In this document: one piece after another, positions 52,757-60,632 of the stretch
Layout: each line of letters opens with the position of its first letter
How positions within the stretch are numbered: position 1 is the stretch's first letter
From: CAJPPJ01 sp963536495
GTDB lineage: Bacteria; Bacillota_I; Bacilli_A; RF39; UBA660
Assembly (NCBI GenBank): GCA_963536495.1
Contig: CAUTAF010000001.1
Location: forward strand, 1 to 64,000
Direction of reading: 5' to 3'
DNA length: 64,000 bases
Notes under the pieces: model-generated
What the model saw: only the letters and a program-made list of their open reading frames with translations
Databases searched by the model: none
What the model was told of the DNA's origin: nothing
Program-made: the position numbers and the translations under genes

Positions 52757-53071
52757 ATGTCAAATGTAGATAGAGTAGTAATTAAATATCAAGAAGCAGC
52801 TAGTGAATTCGATAGAATGGCACAAGCAGCAAATGAAATGGCTCAACAAACAAATCAAGTAAAGAATGTAACAGCTAATGTAGTAGGATCTGGTTGGGTA
52901 GGACGTGACGCTCAAGCATATTCTCAAACAGTTGAAAGATATACAGCAAAATTAAATCAACAAGCAGAAGGAATGTTACAAGTAGTTGATAAGTTAAGAA
53001 AACAAGCAGAAGATAGTTTCCAAAAAGAACTAGCTGATGCTAAAAGAGCTGATAGCGAATTAGGATTATAG
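52757..53071 (+). CDS. WXG100 (EsxA-like) T7SS substrate
   Basis: This 104-residue, nearly all-helical protein has the central hairpin GWVGRDAQAYSQ with the WxG motif at W47-G49. That length and motif place are standard for WXG100 proteins, which are exported by EssC as helical-hairpin dimers. Gln/Ala-rich helices fit this. AAGGAG precedes the ATG, and a good promoter lies upstream. It pairs with the next gene, 18 bases downstream. Confidence 0.93.
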   Translation: MSNVDRVVIKYQEAASEFDRMAQAANEMAQQTNQVKNVTANVVGSGWVGRDAQAYSQTVERYTAKLNQQAEGMLQVVDKLRKQAEDSFQKELADAKRADSELGL

Positions 53072-53089
53072 GAAAGGAGAATTTGAACA

Positions 53090-53419
53090 ATGAATGAAAG
53101 AAAAATTTCAATAACAGATTTAAACAATTACACAGCACAATTAGGTAATTTAAGACAAGATATTGTTGATTCAATGAACAAATTTTCTCAAGGATTAAAT
53201 AACTTATATGCTGCAGGTATTATTGAAGGTGCAAGAGTAAACCCTTTAGAAGAAGCACATGGAATGGTTAAACAAACAGCAAGTCAAGTTAGTGAAACAT
53301 TAACAAGATTTGAAAATTTCGTTAAAAATGATGTAGCTGCTGAAGGTCAAAATTTAGAAACATCTCAAGCAAACGAATTAGGAAACATGATAGCTGGAAT
53401 GACTGCATTCAAAAACTAA
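53090..53419 (+). CDS. Small helical T7SS-linked protein (family A, copy 1)
   Basis: This 109-residue, all-helical protein has no WxG motif. Residues ~18-93 align by eye with the protein at 55078: N/D-LR-x-E/D-I, S-xxx-K, a turn with G-x-I-x-G...N-x-LEE, then a long helix with F-xxx-K-xxx-V. At the same place copy 1 has FVKND and copy 2 YIKKE, resembling the YxxxD/E export signal. It may be the heterodimer partner of the WXG100 protein before it. AAAGGAG is the ribosome site. Confidence 0.75.
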   Translation: MNERKISITDLNNYTAQLGNLRQDIVDSMNKFSQGLNNLYAAGIIEGARVNPLEEAHGMVKQTASQVSETLTRFENFVKNDVAAEGQNLETSQANELGNMIAGMTAFKN

Positions 53420-53433
53420 TTAGATTAATTAAG

Positions 53434-53459
53434 ACACTTCTTTTTAGAAGTGTTTTTTT
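53434..53459 (+). terminator. Intrinsic terminator after family A copy 1
   Basis: ACACTTCT (53434-53441) pairs with AGAAGTGT (53446-53453) around TTTT, followed by six T. Confidence 0.92.
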
Positions 53460-53471
53460 GTTTATAGGAAA

Positions 53472-53500
53472 TTGACAAAAATACTTTGATATTTTAATAT
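53472..53500 (+). promoter_or_regulatory. Near-consensus promoter of the second WXG100 unit
   Basis: TTGACA (53472-53477), a 17-base spacer and TAATAT (53495-53500). The -35 is perfect. An alternative -10 near 53508 is less well spaced. The ribosome site is AGGAG. Confidence 0.75.
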
Positions 53501-53537
53501 AAATAGTATACAATAATAACAGAATAGGAGAACTACT

Positions 53538-53846
53538 ATGGGTGATGGATTTAAATTCAATTACAATGAAACAGAACAAGCTATAACAAATGTTGCTAGA
53601 GAAACTAATAATTTACTTACAGAAGTAGAAGAAATATCAAAAATTATTAATACTAATGAGCAAGATTGGCAAGGTGTTACAAAAGAAGCATATATTAATA
53701 AATTAACAGAAACAAAGAAAGAATTAACTAACTTTATTGATACTACTTTTAATGAATATATGAATAAAGAAACAACAAGATTATCTGCGCATGCTGATGA
53801 TGAAGGTGCAAATGCTGGTAAAGCAGATGTGCTAGATAGACAGTAA
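53538..53846 (+). CDS. WXG100-like T7SS substrate, second copy
   Basis: This 102-residue helical protein has DWQGVTKEAYINKL, with WxG at W44-G46. A YMNKE stretch (Y74-E78) fits the YxxxD/E export motif. The ATG follows AGGAG, and a TTGACA promoter lies upstream. The next gene is 18 bases downstream and is family B copy 2. Confidence 0.87.
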   Translation: MGDGFKFNYNETEQAITNVARETNNLLTEVEEISKIINTNEQDWQGVTKEAYINKLTETKKELTNFIDTTFNEYMNKETTRLSAHADDEGANAGKADVLDRQ

Positions 53847-53864
53847 TTGGTTGAGGTATAGGTT

Positions 53865-54974
53865 ATGAATAATAAAATAGTAAATTTAGCACTTTTAGCA
53901 GAAAATGCTGGTAAGTTAGATAAGTCTAAAGTAAATATTAATAATTTATTTAATGAAATAAAAAAAATATTAGAATATTTAAATACTGATGATGAAGGTG
54001 ATTTTAAAGAAAAAAGACAAGAGTTTATTGATAAATTAACTCCAATAATAAATAAAATAGATGATATATTATTAAAATATATAGATTTTTTAAGAAACTT
54101 AATAGCTTCAGAACAAGAATTTGAAGGATCACAAGTATCTGATTTAAGAGCTTCAACTGAAGATATGAAAAGAAGATCAGGTGCTTCAGGAGGATCATCA
54201 GGTAGAGGAGCATCAGGGTCAGGAAGTGGATATACTCCATCTAGTGCAGCATCTTCTCCACAACAAGCTTCAACTACACCTTCAGTTCAATCAACTGAAA
54301 CAGTTAAATCAACAGAACAACCATTTAAATCTAGTTCTTTAACAGATGCAAATAGTCAAAAGAATTTAATATCAGATGTTTTTGCTAGATTAAGAGGTAA
54401 TGGTTCAACAACTCCATCATATAGTGGTGGATTATCTGGAACAACTTCTGTTCCATCAGCTAACTTAGGTACAGGAGCTCCAACATATACTGGGGGAAGT
54501 TCAACAACTCCAGCGGACAATTTATCAAAACTTTCAACAGGTGGGGAAGCAGCATCAAACAAGGTATTAGATGATTTATTAAAGTCAAGTGTATCTCCTG
54601 ATGAACAAATTTTATCAGAAACAGATAAGACATTAGAAGAAGATTTACCTATGTTAACAGAAGGTGAAAATAATCCAGTTACAGATAATATAGCAACTGA
54701 AGATACAGCTTTAACAGATTTATCAACATCAACACTTGATGATTCACTTCCAACAGATAATGGATCAAGTTCAGATTGGATTAAATATGCAGGACTTGGT
54801 ACTTTAGGACTTGGAGCAGTAGGTTTAGGTACAGCTGCATTAATGTCAAAAAATAAAAAAGATGATGAATTGAATTCAGAAGAAACAGAAGAAACAACAA
54901 ATAGTGATTGGTCAACAGTAAGTACTACTGGATATAATGATGACTCTTTTAATACAGCTTCATCAAATTGGTAA
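53865..54974 (+). CDS. T7SS-linked Ser/Thr/Gly-rich protein with hydrophobic C-terminus (family B, copy 2)
   Basis: This 369-residue protein has a helical N-terminal region (1-105), a long low-complexity Ser/Gly/Thr/Pro linker (~106-300), then AGLGTLGLGAVGLGTAALM and an acidic Ser/Thr/Trp tail. The plan and the hydrophobic span match the protein at 45752, although the linker composition differs. There is no signal peptide. Placement directly after a WXG100 gene suggests a surface or secreted T7 component. TGAGG is the weak ribosome site. Confidence 0.7.
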   Translation: MNNKIVNLALLAENAGKLDKSKVNINNLFNEIKKILEYLNTDDEGDFKEKRQEFIDKLTPIINKIDDILLKYIDFLRNLIASEQEFEGSQVSDLRASTEDMKRRSGASGGSSGRGASGSGSGYTPSSAASSPQQASTTPSVQSTETVKSTEQPFKSSSLTDANSQKNLISDVFARLRGNGSTTPSYSGGLSGTTSVPSANLGTGAPTYTGGSSTTPADNLSKLSTGGEAASNKVLDDLLKSSVSPDEQILSETDKTLEEDLPMLTEGENNPVTDNIATEDTALTDLSTSTLDDSLPTDNGSSSDWIKYAGLGTLGLGAVGLGTAALMSKNKKDDELNSEETEETTNSDWSTVSTTGYNDDSFNTASSNW

Positions 54975-54996
54975 AAGAACTTTAAGTTCTTTTTTT
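54973..54996 (+). terminator. Intrinsic terminator after family B copy 2
   Basis: AAAAGAAC (54973-54980) pairs with GTTCTTTT (54986-54993) around TTTAA, followed by further T. Confidence 0.8.
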
Positions 54997-55077
54997 CTTT
55001 ACTATAAAAATATTAATTATATAAAAAAATATAAAAATAACTGTAAATTTATTATAATTATAATAAGGATATAGATT

Positions 55078-55395
55078 ATGGAAAGAATGTTAAATTTAAT
55101 AGAAATTAATTTATATTATGAAACTTTAAAAGATTTAAGAGAAGAAATAAATTTGAGTTTTATTAAATATAAAGATGCTTTATATGATTTAATTAATACT
55201 GGTGCTATAGCTGGTCTTGTAGCAAATCAATTAGAGGAATTAAGAGATTTTATGGAGTATACATCTAGAAATAATGATGAAGCACTTGATGAATTTATAA
55301 GATATATTAAAAAAGAAGTTATAGATAAAAGTGAAGAAACAGAAAGATTAACTAGTAATAATCTTAAATTAATGATAGAAAGGATGAAAAAATAA
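55078..55395 (+). CDS. Small helical T7SS-linked protein (family A, copy 2)
   Basis: This 105-residue helical protein is a paralogue of the protein at 53090 (see residues 17-92: DLREEINLS, LINTGAIAG, NQLEELRD, FIRYIKKEV). It carries YIKKE (Y76-E80), a YxxxD/E-type element. AAGGA precedes the ATG, and TATAAT at 55053-55058 is a possible -10 box. It overlaps deoD by one base (TAATG), which joins a T7SS-type gene to purine salvage. Confidence 0.72.
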   Translation: MERMLNLIEINLYYETLKDLREEINLSFIKYKDALYDLINTGAIAGLVANQLEELRDFMEYTSRNNDEALDEFIRYIKKEVIDKSEETERLTSNNLKLMIERMKK

Positions 55396-56093
55396 TGTCA
55401 ACACATATAGAAGCTAAAAAAGAAGATATAGCAAAAGTCGTTATAATGCCAGGAGATCCTAATAGAGCTAGATTTATGGCTAATAAATTTTTAACAGATA
55501 TAAAAGAAATTAATACTGTTAGAGCAATGTATGGATATACAGGTAATTATAAGGGTAAAAAAGTTACTATTATGGCTCATGGAATGGGTATGCCATCAAT
55601 TGGGATATATAGTTATGAACTATATAAAGATTATGATGTTGATTTAATTGTTAGAGTTGGAAGTGTGGGAGCTTATGCTGATGATTTAGAAGCTTTAGAT
55701 ATTATTTTAGTAACAGAAAGTTATAGTGATTCAAGTTATGCTAAAGTTCAAAATAATACTCTTAGTAACTTAAATTATCCAAGTTTAATTGTTAATGAAA
55801 AATTAAAAGAAACAGCTAATAAATTAAACATTAATATTCACGAAGGAAGAGTATATTCTTCAGATGTATTTTATAGTGATTATATAGATCACTTAAAAAT
55901 GTATAAACAAAATTATTGTTTAGGTACAGAAATGGAGTCTTTTGCGTTATTTCATAATGCTAGAGTATTAAATAAAAAAGCTAGTTGTTTACTTACAGTA
56001 TCTAATCACTTTTTTAAAGATATAGATATTAGTTCTAAAGAAAGAGAAGAAGCAATGGATAAGATGTTTATTATTGCTTTAGAAAGTTTATGA
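55395..56093 (+). CDS. deoD: DeoD-type purine-nucleoside phosphorylase
   Basis: This enzyme splits purine (deoxy)nucleosides with phosphate. The 232-residue protein shows GDPNRARFMA, HGMGMPSIGIYSYEL, RVGSVGA, EMESFALF and the active-site acid in SNHF (the usual SDxx Asp is Asn here, in TVSNHFF). The ATG overlaps the preceding stop, and add starts inside its stop. Confidence 0.93.
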   Translation: MSTHIEAKKEDIAKVVIMPGDPNRARFMANKFLTDIKEINTVRAMYGYTGNYKGKKVTIMAHGMGMPSIGIYSYELYKDYDVDLIVRVGSVGAYADDLEALDIILVTESYSDSSYAKVQNNTLSNLNYPSLIVNEKLKETANKLNINIHEGRVYSSDVFYSDYIDHLKMYKQNYCLGTEMESFALFHNARVLNKKASCLLTVSNHFFKDIDISSKEREEAMDKMFIIALESL

Positions 56094-57067
56094 TAGATTT
56101 AAAGAAAATGCCTAAAATAGAACTTCATGTTCATTTAGACGGATCACTAAATATAAATACAGTTAGTGAAATAACAAAAGAAAATAAAAAAATATTAAAA
56201 GAAAGAATGACTTCTGGAGAAAAATTATCTAGTTTAAAAGAATATTTAGATAAATTTAGTTATGCTGTATCTCTTCTTCAAAGTCCATCTTTAATTAGAA
56301 AATTAGCATCAGCTTTAAGAGAAGATTTAATTGAAGATAATGTAATATATGCAGAAGTAAGATATGCACCTTTAAAACATATAGAAAATATATCTATGGA
56401 TGAATTTATTGATATAGTATATGAAGAGTTAAATAAAGATAAAAGACTTAAAGTAAAATTAATATTATGTATGATGAGAAATGATTCAAAAATAGATAAT
56501 TTAAAAGTTATTAATTTAGCAAAAAAACACTTAAAAAAAGAAGTTGTGGGAGTAGACTTAGCGGGAGATGAAAATGCTTATCCTACTAAAGAATTTAAAG
56601 ATTTATTTGATTATGCTAATGAACTTAAAATACCTATAACAATTCATTCAGGAGAATCCACTAATTATATAGAAGTAGAAGAAGCACTTAATATGCATGC
56701 TAAAAGAATAGGTCATGGTATTAGATCAATAGATAATTTTGATTTAATTAATAAATTAAAAAATAATAATATATTATTAGAGATATGTCCAACATCTAAT
56801 GTTCAAACTAATAGTGTAGATGTATATCAAAATCATCCTATAAAACTATTTTCTCTTCTTGGAGTATTATATTCGATAAATACCGATAATAGACTTGTTT
56901 CTAATATTAACTTATCTAGTGAATATAAAAAACTTATAGATTATAATTTAATAACAATAGAAGCAATTATTAAATCAAATTTAAATGCTATAAAACATAG
57001 TTTTTTAACTGAAGAAGAAAAAATTTTATTATTTAAAAAATATAATGATTTATTAAGGGATATGTAA
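56090..57067 (+). CDS. add: Adenosine deaminase
   Basis: ADA converts adenosine to inosine, feeding DeoD. The 325-residue protein has the metal site HVHLDG (H13, H15), HSGES with the catalytic Glu, RIGHGIRS, and a TD motif near residue 266. In most ADA that last motif is TDDP; here it reads TDNR, so the metal-binding D266 is kept but the neighbouring Asp is N267. It overlaps deoD by 4 bases (ATGA). No strong terminator follows; a weak ATGTAAATTTACAT palindrome lies at about 57062. Confidence 0.92.
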   Translation: MIDLKKMPKIELHVHLDGSLNINTVSEITKENKKILKERMTSGEKLSSLKEYLDKFSYAVSLLQSPSLIRKLASALREDLIEDNVIYAEVRYAPLKHIENISMDEFIDIVYEELNKDKRLKVKLILCMMRNDSKIDNLKVINLAKKHLKKEVVGVDLAGDENAYPTKEFKDLFDYANELKIPITIHSGESTNYIEVEEALNMHAKRIGHGIRSIDNFDLINKLKNNNILLEICPTSNVQTNSVDVYQNHPIKLFSLLGVLYSINTDNRLVSNINLSSEYKKLIDYNLITIEAIIKSNLNAIKHSFLTEEEKILLFKKYNDLLRDM

Positions 57068-57103
57068 ATTTACATTTCTCTTTTTATATATAATTAAATG
57101 ATA

Positions 57104-57112
57104 TGTTATAAT
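57104..57112 (+). promoter_or_regulatory. Extended -10 promoter of the glycosyltransferase cluster
   Basis: TGTTATAAT with TATAAT at 57107-57112, 15 bases before the chosen ATG (57128). Confidence 0.55.
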
Positions 57113-57127
57113 TTAAATGGTGATGAT

Positions 57128-57595
57128 ATGAAAAAGAAAGTATTATTTATCTCTTCTACTGGAGGACATTTAAATGAACTTTTACAATTAAAAAGTTTGT
57201 TTTTAGAATATCCTTATTTATTAGTGACAGAAAAAGATAAATCTACTATATCTTTAAAAGAAAAATACAATATTAAATATTTAGTTTATGGTACTAGAAA
57301 AAATATATTTATTTACTTTTTTAAATTTATATTTAACTTCTTTAAATCATTAATTATATTTTTAAAATTTAAACCAGATGTAATTATTACAACTGGTGCA
57401 CATTCTTGTGTTCCAATGTTATTTATTGCTAAGATTTTTAAAAAGAAAAGTATTTATATAGAAACTATGGCAAATAGAAAAACTAAAACATTAACTGGTA
57501 AAATAGTTGAAAAATGGGTTACACATTTTGTTGTTCAGTGGGAAGATATGAAGAATTTATATAATGATAGTATCTATGGAGGACTTATATACTGA
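57128..57595 (+). CDS. PssD/Alg14-like glycosyltransferase subunit
   Basis: This 155-residue protein has ISSTGGHLNELLQL, a membrane-binding basic/hydrophobic segment (~55-75), VIITTGAHSCVPM and YIETMANRKTKT, the Alg14/PssD pattern. Alg14-type subunits anchor the catalytic Alg13-type partner, which is the next gene. An ATG at 57098 overlaps the promoter, so ATG 57128 (with GGTGAT upstream) is preferred. Confidence 0.88.
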   Translation: MKKKVLFISSTGGHLNELLQLKSLFLEYPYLLVTEKDKSTISLKEKYNIKYLVYGTRKNIFIYFFKFIFNFFKSLIIFLKFKPDVIITTGAHSCVPMLFIAKIFKKKSIYIETMANRKTKTLTGKIVEKWVTHFVVQWEDMKNLYNDSIYGGLIY

Positions 57596-58074
57596 TGATA
57601 TTTGTAAGTTTAGGAACACAAGATAAATCTTTTACTAGATTAGTTGAAAAAATAGAAGAATTAAAGAAATCAGGTAAAATAAAAGAAGAGGTAGTAGTTC
57701 AACTTGGATCTACACCATATAAAAGTGAATATATAAAATGTATAGATTTTATGTCTATGGAAGAATTTGATAAATATTTAAAAAACTGTAGATATTTAAT
57801 AACACATGGAGGAGTAGGTACGATACTTACGGCTTTAAAATATAATAAAAAAGTTATAGCAGTACCTAGACTTTCTAAATATAATGAACATGTAAATGAT
57901 CATCAATTAGAGCTTATAGAAGCATTTAGTTTAGATAATTACATTTTAGGATGTAAAACATTAAATGACTTAGAAGAAAATATAAATAAAATATCAAAGT
58001 TTATTCCTAAAAAATATAAATCAAATCAAGATAATTTTATAAAATTAATTAAGAGGTTAATAGAAGATGAATAA
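57595..58074 (+). CDS. PssE/Alg13-like glycosyltransferase subunit
   Basis: This 159-residue protein is the C-terminal half of a GT28-type enzyme: MIFVSLGTQDKSF, LITHGGVGTILTAL (donor-nucleotide site), VIAVPRLSKYNEHVNDHQLEL. With the preceding gene it should form a split UDP-sugar transferase, as in streptococcal Cps14F/G. The ATG lies in the preceding TGA (TGATG). The acceptor is unknown. Confidence 0.9.
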   Translation: MIFVSLGTQDKSFTRLVEKIEELKKSGKIKEEVVVQLGSTPYKSEYIKCIDFMSMEEFDKYLKNCRYLITHGGVGTILTALKYNKKVIAVPRLSKYNEHVNDHQLELIEAFSLDNYILGCKTLNDLEENINKISKFIPKKYKSNQDNFIKLIKRLIEDE

Positions 58075-59170
58075 TAGTATACTAGAAGAATATGGAACTA
58101 ATTATACAACTAAAGAATATATAACTAATCCTGCGATTGGAAGAGAAAGAGAAATAAAAGAACTTATCTTACTACTTTTAACTGTAGAAAAATCTGCTAT
58201 TTTAGTTGGTAAACCAGGTGTTGGGAAAACTGCTATTATTGAAGGTTTAGCTTATAAAATGAAGATTGGTGAAGTTCCAGAATTTTTAAAAGACTTTCAA
58301 ATAATAAATATTCAAACTGCAGCTATGTTAGGTACTACAGAAAAAGGTGAATCAAAAGTTCAAATATTAATAGAAGAATTAAAAAAACAACCTAAAACAA
58401 TTCTTTTTATAGATGAAATACATATGCTTATGAATTCAAATTCTGATACAGCACTTGATTTTGCAAATATATTTAAAGAAGGACTTGGAAGAGGTAGTAT
58501 AAAGATAGTAGGTGCTACGACAACTGAAGAGTATGAAAGATATATTTTAAGAGATAAAGCTTTTACAAGAAGATTTCAAAGAATTGATGTAAGAGAAGTA
58601 ACAGCAGATGAAACAGTAGAGATTATGGTTGGTACACTTCCTAAAATAGAAAAAGAAACTGGAATAAAGATGAAGTATAGTTCATATATACAACAACTTA
58701 TATTTAAATTTATTACAGAAATAACAAGTGAGTTTAAAAGAGTATACGAACTTGGAAGTAGATATCCGGATTGTAGTTTAACTCTTCTAAAAAGTGCTTT
58801 TTCTTATGCAGTTTTTGATAACAGAAAAGAAGTTGATATAACTGATTTTGAAAAAGCTATAAGAGAAACTAAGTTAATATATGGTGATGTAATAATTAAA
58901 GCTTTACCAGAATTTAGAGAAAGATTTAAAAATATATATCAAGAAGAAGGTTTAGTATATAATACTCAAACTTTAAGTTATGATAGAGTAGAAAGATCAA
59001 AAATAGAAGAGAAAAAAGAGGTGGAACCGATATTTTTTGATAGAGAGATAATACATAAACCAAGTGATATAAAAGTATCAAATAGTTATTTACTAGGTAA
59101 TGAGGTAGTAAGAGAAGAATATAATTCGGTTAATAGAAGAATGGGAGTTATAGAAGACGATGGAAAATAA
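58067..59170 (+). CDS. Single-ring AAA+ ATPase related to ClpB/ClpC D1
   Basis: This 367-residue protein has GREREIKELI, Walker A GKPGVGKT (48-55), Walker B ILFIDEIH, sensor-1-type IVGATTTEEY, and FTRRFQRIDV with the Arg finger, matching the first ATPase domain of Clp/Hsp100. The Clp N domain, the middle domain and the D2 ATPase are missing. Aromatic substrate-loop residues are not clear. A ~65-residue charged tail follows. It overlaps the PssE and glycosyltransferase genes on both sides, so it is part of that operon. Substrate is unknown. Confidence 0.8.
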   Translation: MNNSILEEYGTNYTTKEYITNPAIGREREIKELILLLLTVEKSAILVGKPGVGKTAIIEGLAYKMKIGEVPEFLKDFQIINIQTAAMLGTTEKGESKVQILIEELKKQPKTILFIDEIHMLMNSNSDTALDFANIFKEGLGRGSIKIVGATTTEEYERYILRDKAFTRRFQRIDVREVTADETVEIMVGTLPKIEKETGIKMKYSSYIQQLIFKFITEITSEFKRVYELGSRYPDCSLTLLKSAFSYAVFDNRKEVDITDFEKAIRETKLIYGDVIIKALPEFRERFKNIYQEEGLVYNTQTLSYDRVERSKIEEKKEVEPIFFDREIIHKPSDIKVSNSYLLGNEVVREEYNSVNRRMGVIEDDGK

Positions 59171-60236
59171 AAAAATAAAAATTAATATGTTAGCAGGACT
59201 TGTTGACAAAGTAGAAGGTCAAGGAGTAGGAAGTGTATATTTAGAATTAGTAGATCTTTTAAAAGATAAAAAGTTTAATAATTTTGAAATATTAATAGAT
59301 TCTAATAAGAAATGTGATATAAATCATTTTCATACTATAGAGTTAAAAAATTATTTTAAAATGATGGATAAAAGTAAAAACTGTAATGTTATGTATGTTC
59401 ATTTCTTACCTGAAACATTAGATGGTAGTATTAAACTTCCCTGGCCTGCTTTTGATATATTTAAGCAATATGTTATAAGTTTTTATAAACAAGCTGATTA
59501 TTTGATAGTAGTAAATCCAATATTTATAAATTCACTTGTAAATATCGGTATAAAAAGAGAAAAAATATTTTATATACCAAACTATGTATCAGGAGATAAA
59601 TTTTATAAAAAAGAAAAAGATGAAATTATAAAAATAAAAGAAAAATATAAAATTGCTAAAGATAAGTTTACTGTTCTTGGAGTAGGTCAAGTACAAACAA
59701 GAAAAGGTGTTTTAGATTTTGTTGAAGTAGCAAAAATGTTACCTGATATTGAATTTGTTTGGGCTGGAGGATTTTCTTTTGGAGCTATAACAGATGGTTA
59801 TAAAGATTTAGAAAAACTTGTTAAAAATCCACCTAAAAACGTTAAATTTTTAGGAATAGTACCAAGAGAAGAAATGAATGATGTCTATAACATGGCAGAT
59901 ATATTATTTGTACCTTCATATCATGAACTTTTCCCTATGGCTATACTTGAGGCAATAAATTTAGATAAACCACTTTTAGTAAGAGATTTAGAACTTTATA
60001 AAGATATACTTTTTGAAAAATATTATAAAGCTAACTTTAATGATAAATTTAAAGAATTGATTTTAAAATTAAAAGATGATAAAGAGTTTTATAAACAAGG
60101 TGAAGAAAATTCTAAATATTTAAATGAATTTTATTCAAAAGATCATATATCTGATATGTGGTTAGAATTTTATACTATGGTTTATAACAATCTTAAAAAT
60201 AAAAAAGAAAAGAAAATAAAAAATGATAAGAAATAA
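59160..60236 (+). CDS. GT4 glycosyltransferase, glycolipid-synthase-like
   Basis: This 358-residue protein has a GT-B fold. The N-terminal half has VEGQGVGSVYLEL and the C-terminal half GVGQVQTRKGVLDF, WAGGFSFGAITDGY, GIVPREEMNDVYNMAD and PSYHELFPMAILEA (the E-x7-E donor site). The wording of these blocks resembles diacylglycerol/glycolipid glucosyltransferases of the LafB/CpoA kind in Firmicutes. The exact lipid substrate is inferred. It overlaps the AAA+ gene by 11 bases. Confidence 0.78.
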   Translation: MENKKIKINMLAGLVDKVEGQGVGSVYLELVDLLKDKKFNNFEILIDSNKKCDINHFHTIELKNYFKMMDKSKNCNVMYVHFLPETLDGSIKLPWPAFDIFKQYVISFYKQADYLIVVNPIFINSLVNIGIKREKIFYIPNYVSGDKFYKKEKDEIIKIKEKYKIAKDKFTVLGVGQVQTRKGVLDFVEVAKMLPDIEFVWAGGFSFGAITDGYKDLEKLVKNPPKNVKFLGIVPREEMNDVYNMADILFVPSYHELFPMAILEAINLDKPLLVRDLELYKDILFEKYYKANFNDKFKELILKLKDDKEFYKQGEENSKYLNEFYSKDHISDMWLEFYTMVYNNLKNKKEKKIKNDKK

Positions 60237-60618
60237 AATAAATATAGAGATGATTATTAAATTATTTGTAATTATAGTATTGTTAATTCTTTTTACTATT
60301 TTAATAACTAATAAAACTTTTATTAAAGATAATTATAAAAATATAAAAATACCTAGATTTTCTTATTTTATAAAAGATAAAAACAAAGAAGTAGAGTTAA
60401 TAAATATTAAAAGTTATAATTCTTTAAAAAATTATTATGATATAGAAAATATTAAAGAATTTACACTATATATATGTAATAATCATCAACTATATTTCAA
60501 TATGAAATATAAATACTTTATTTATGATATAAATATAATAAATAAGGGGATTTATAGAAGAATAAAATTTAAATATTCATTTGAAGATTATAATAAATTT
60601 TGTGATAATTTAAACTAG
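60223..60618 (+). CDS. Small membrane-anchored protein, unknown
   Basis: This 131-residue protein has one N-terminal membrane helix (residues ~10-29) and a basic, Tyr/Asn/Lys-rich remainder, outside the cell in N-in topology. I do not recognise it. It overlaps the glycosyltransferase gene by 14 bases and ends 14 bases before ppdK. Confidence 0.6.
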   Translation: MIRNKINIEMIIKLFVIIVLLILFTILITNKTFIKDNYKNIKIPRFSYFIKDKNKEVELINIKSYNSLKNYYDIENIKEFTLYICNNHQLYFNMKYKYFIYDINIINKGIYRRIKFKYSFEDYNKFCDNLN

Positions 60619-60632
60619 AAAGGGGTTTATTT

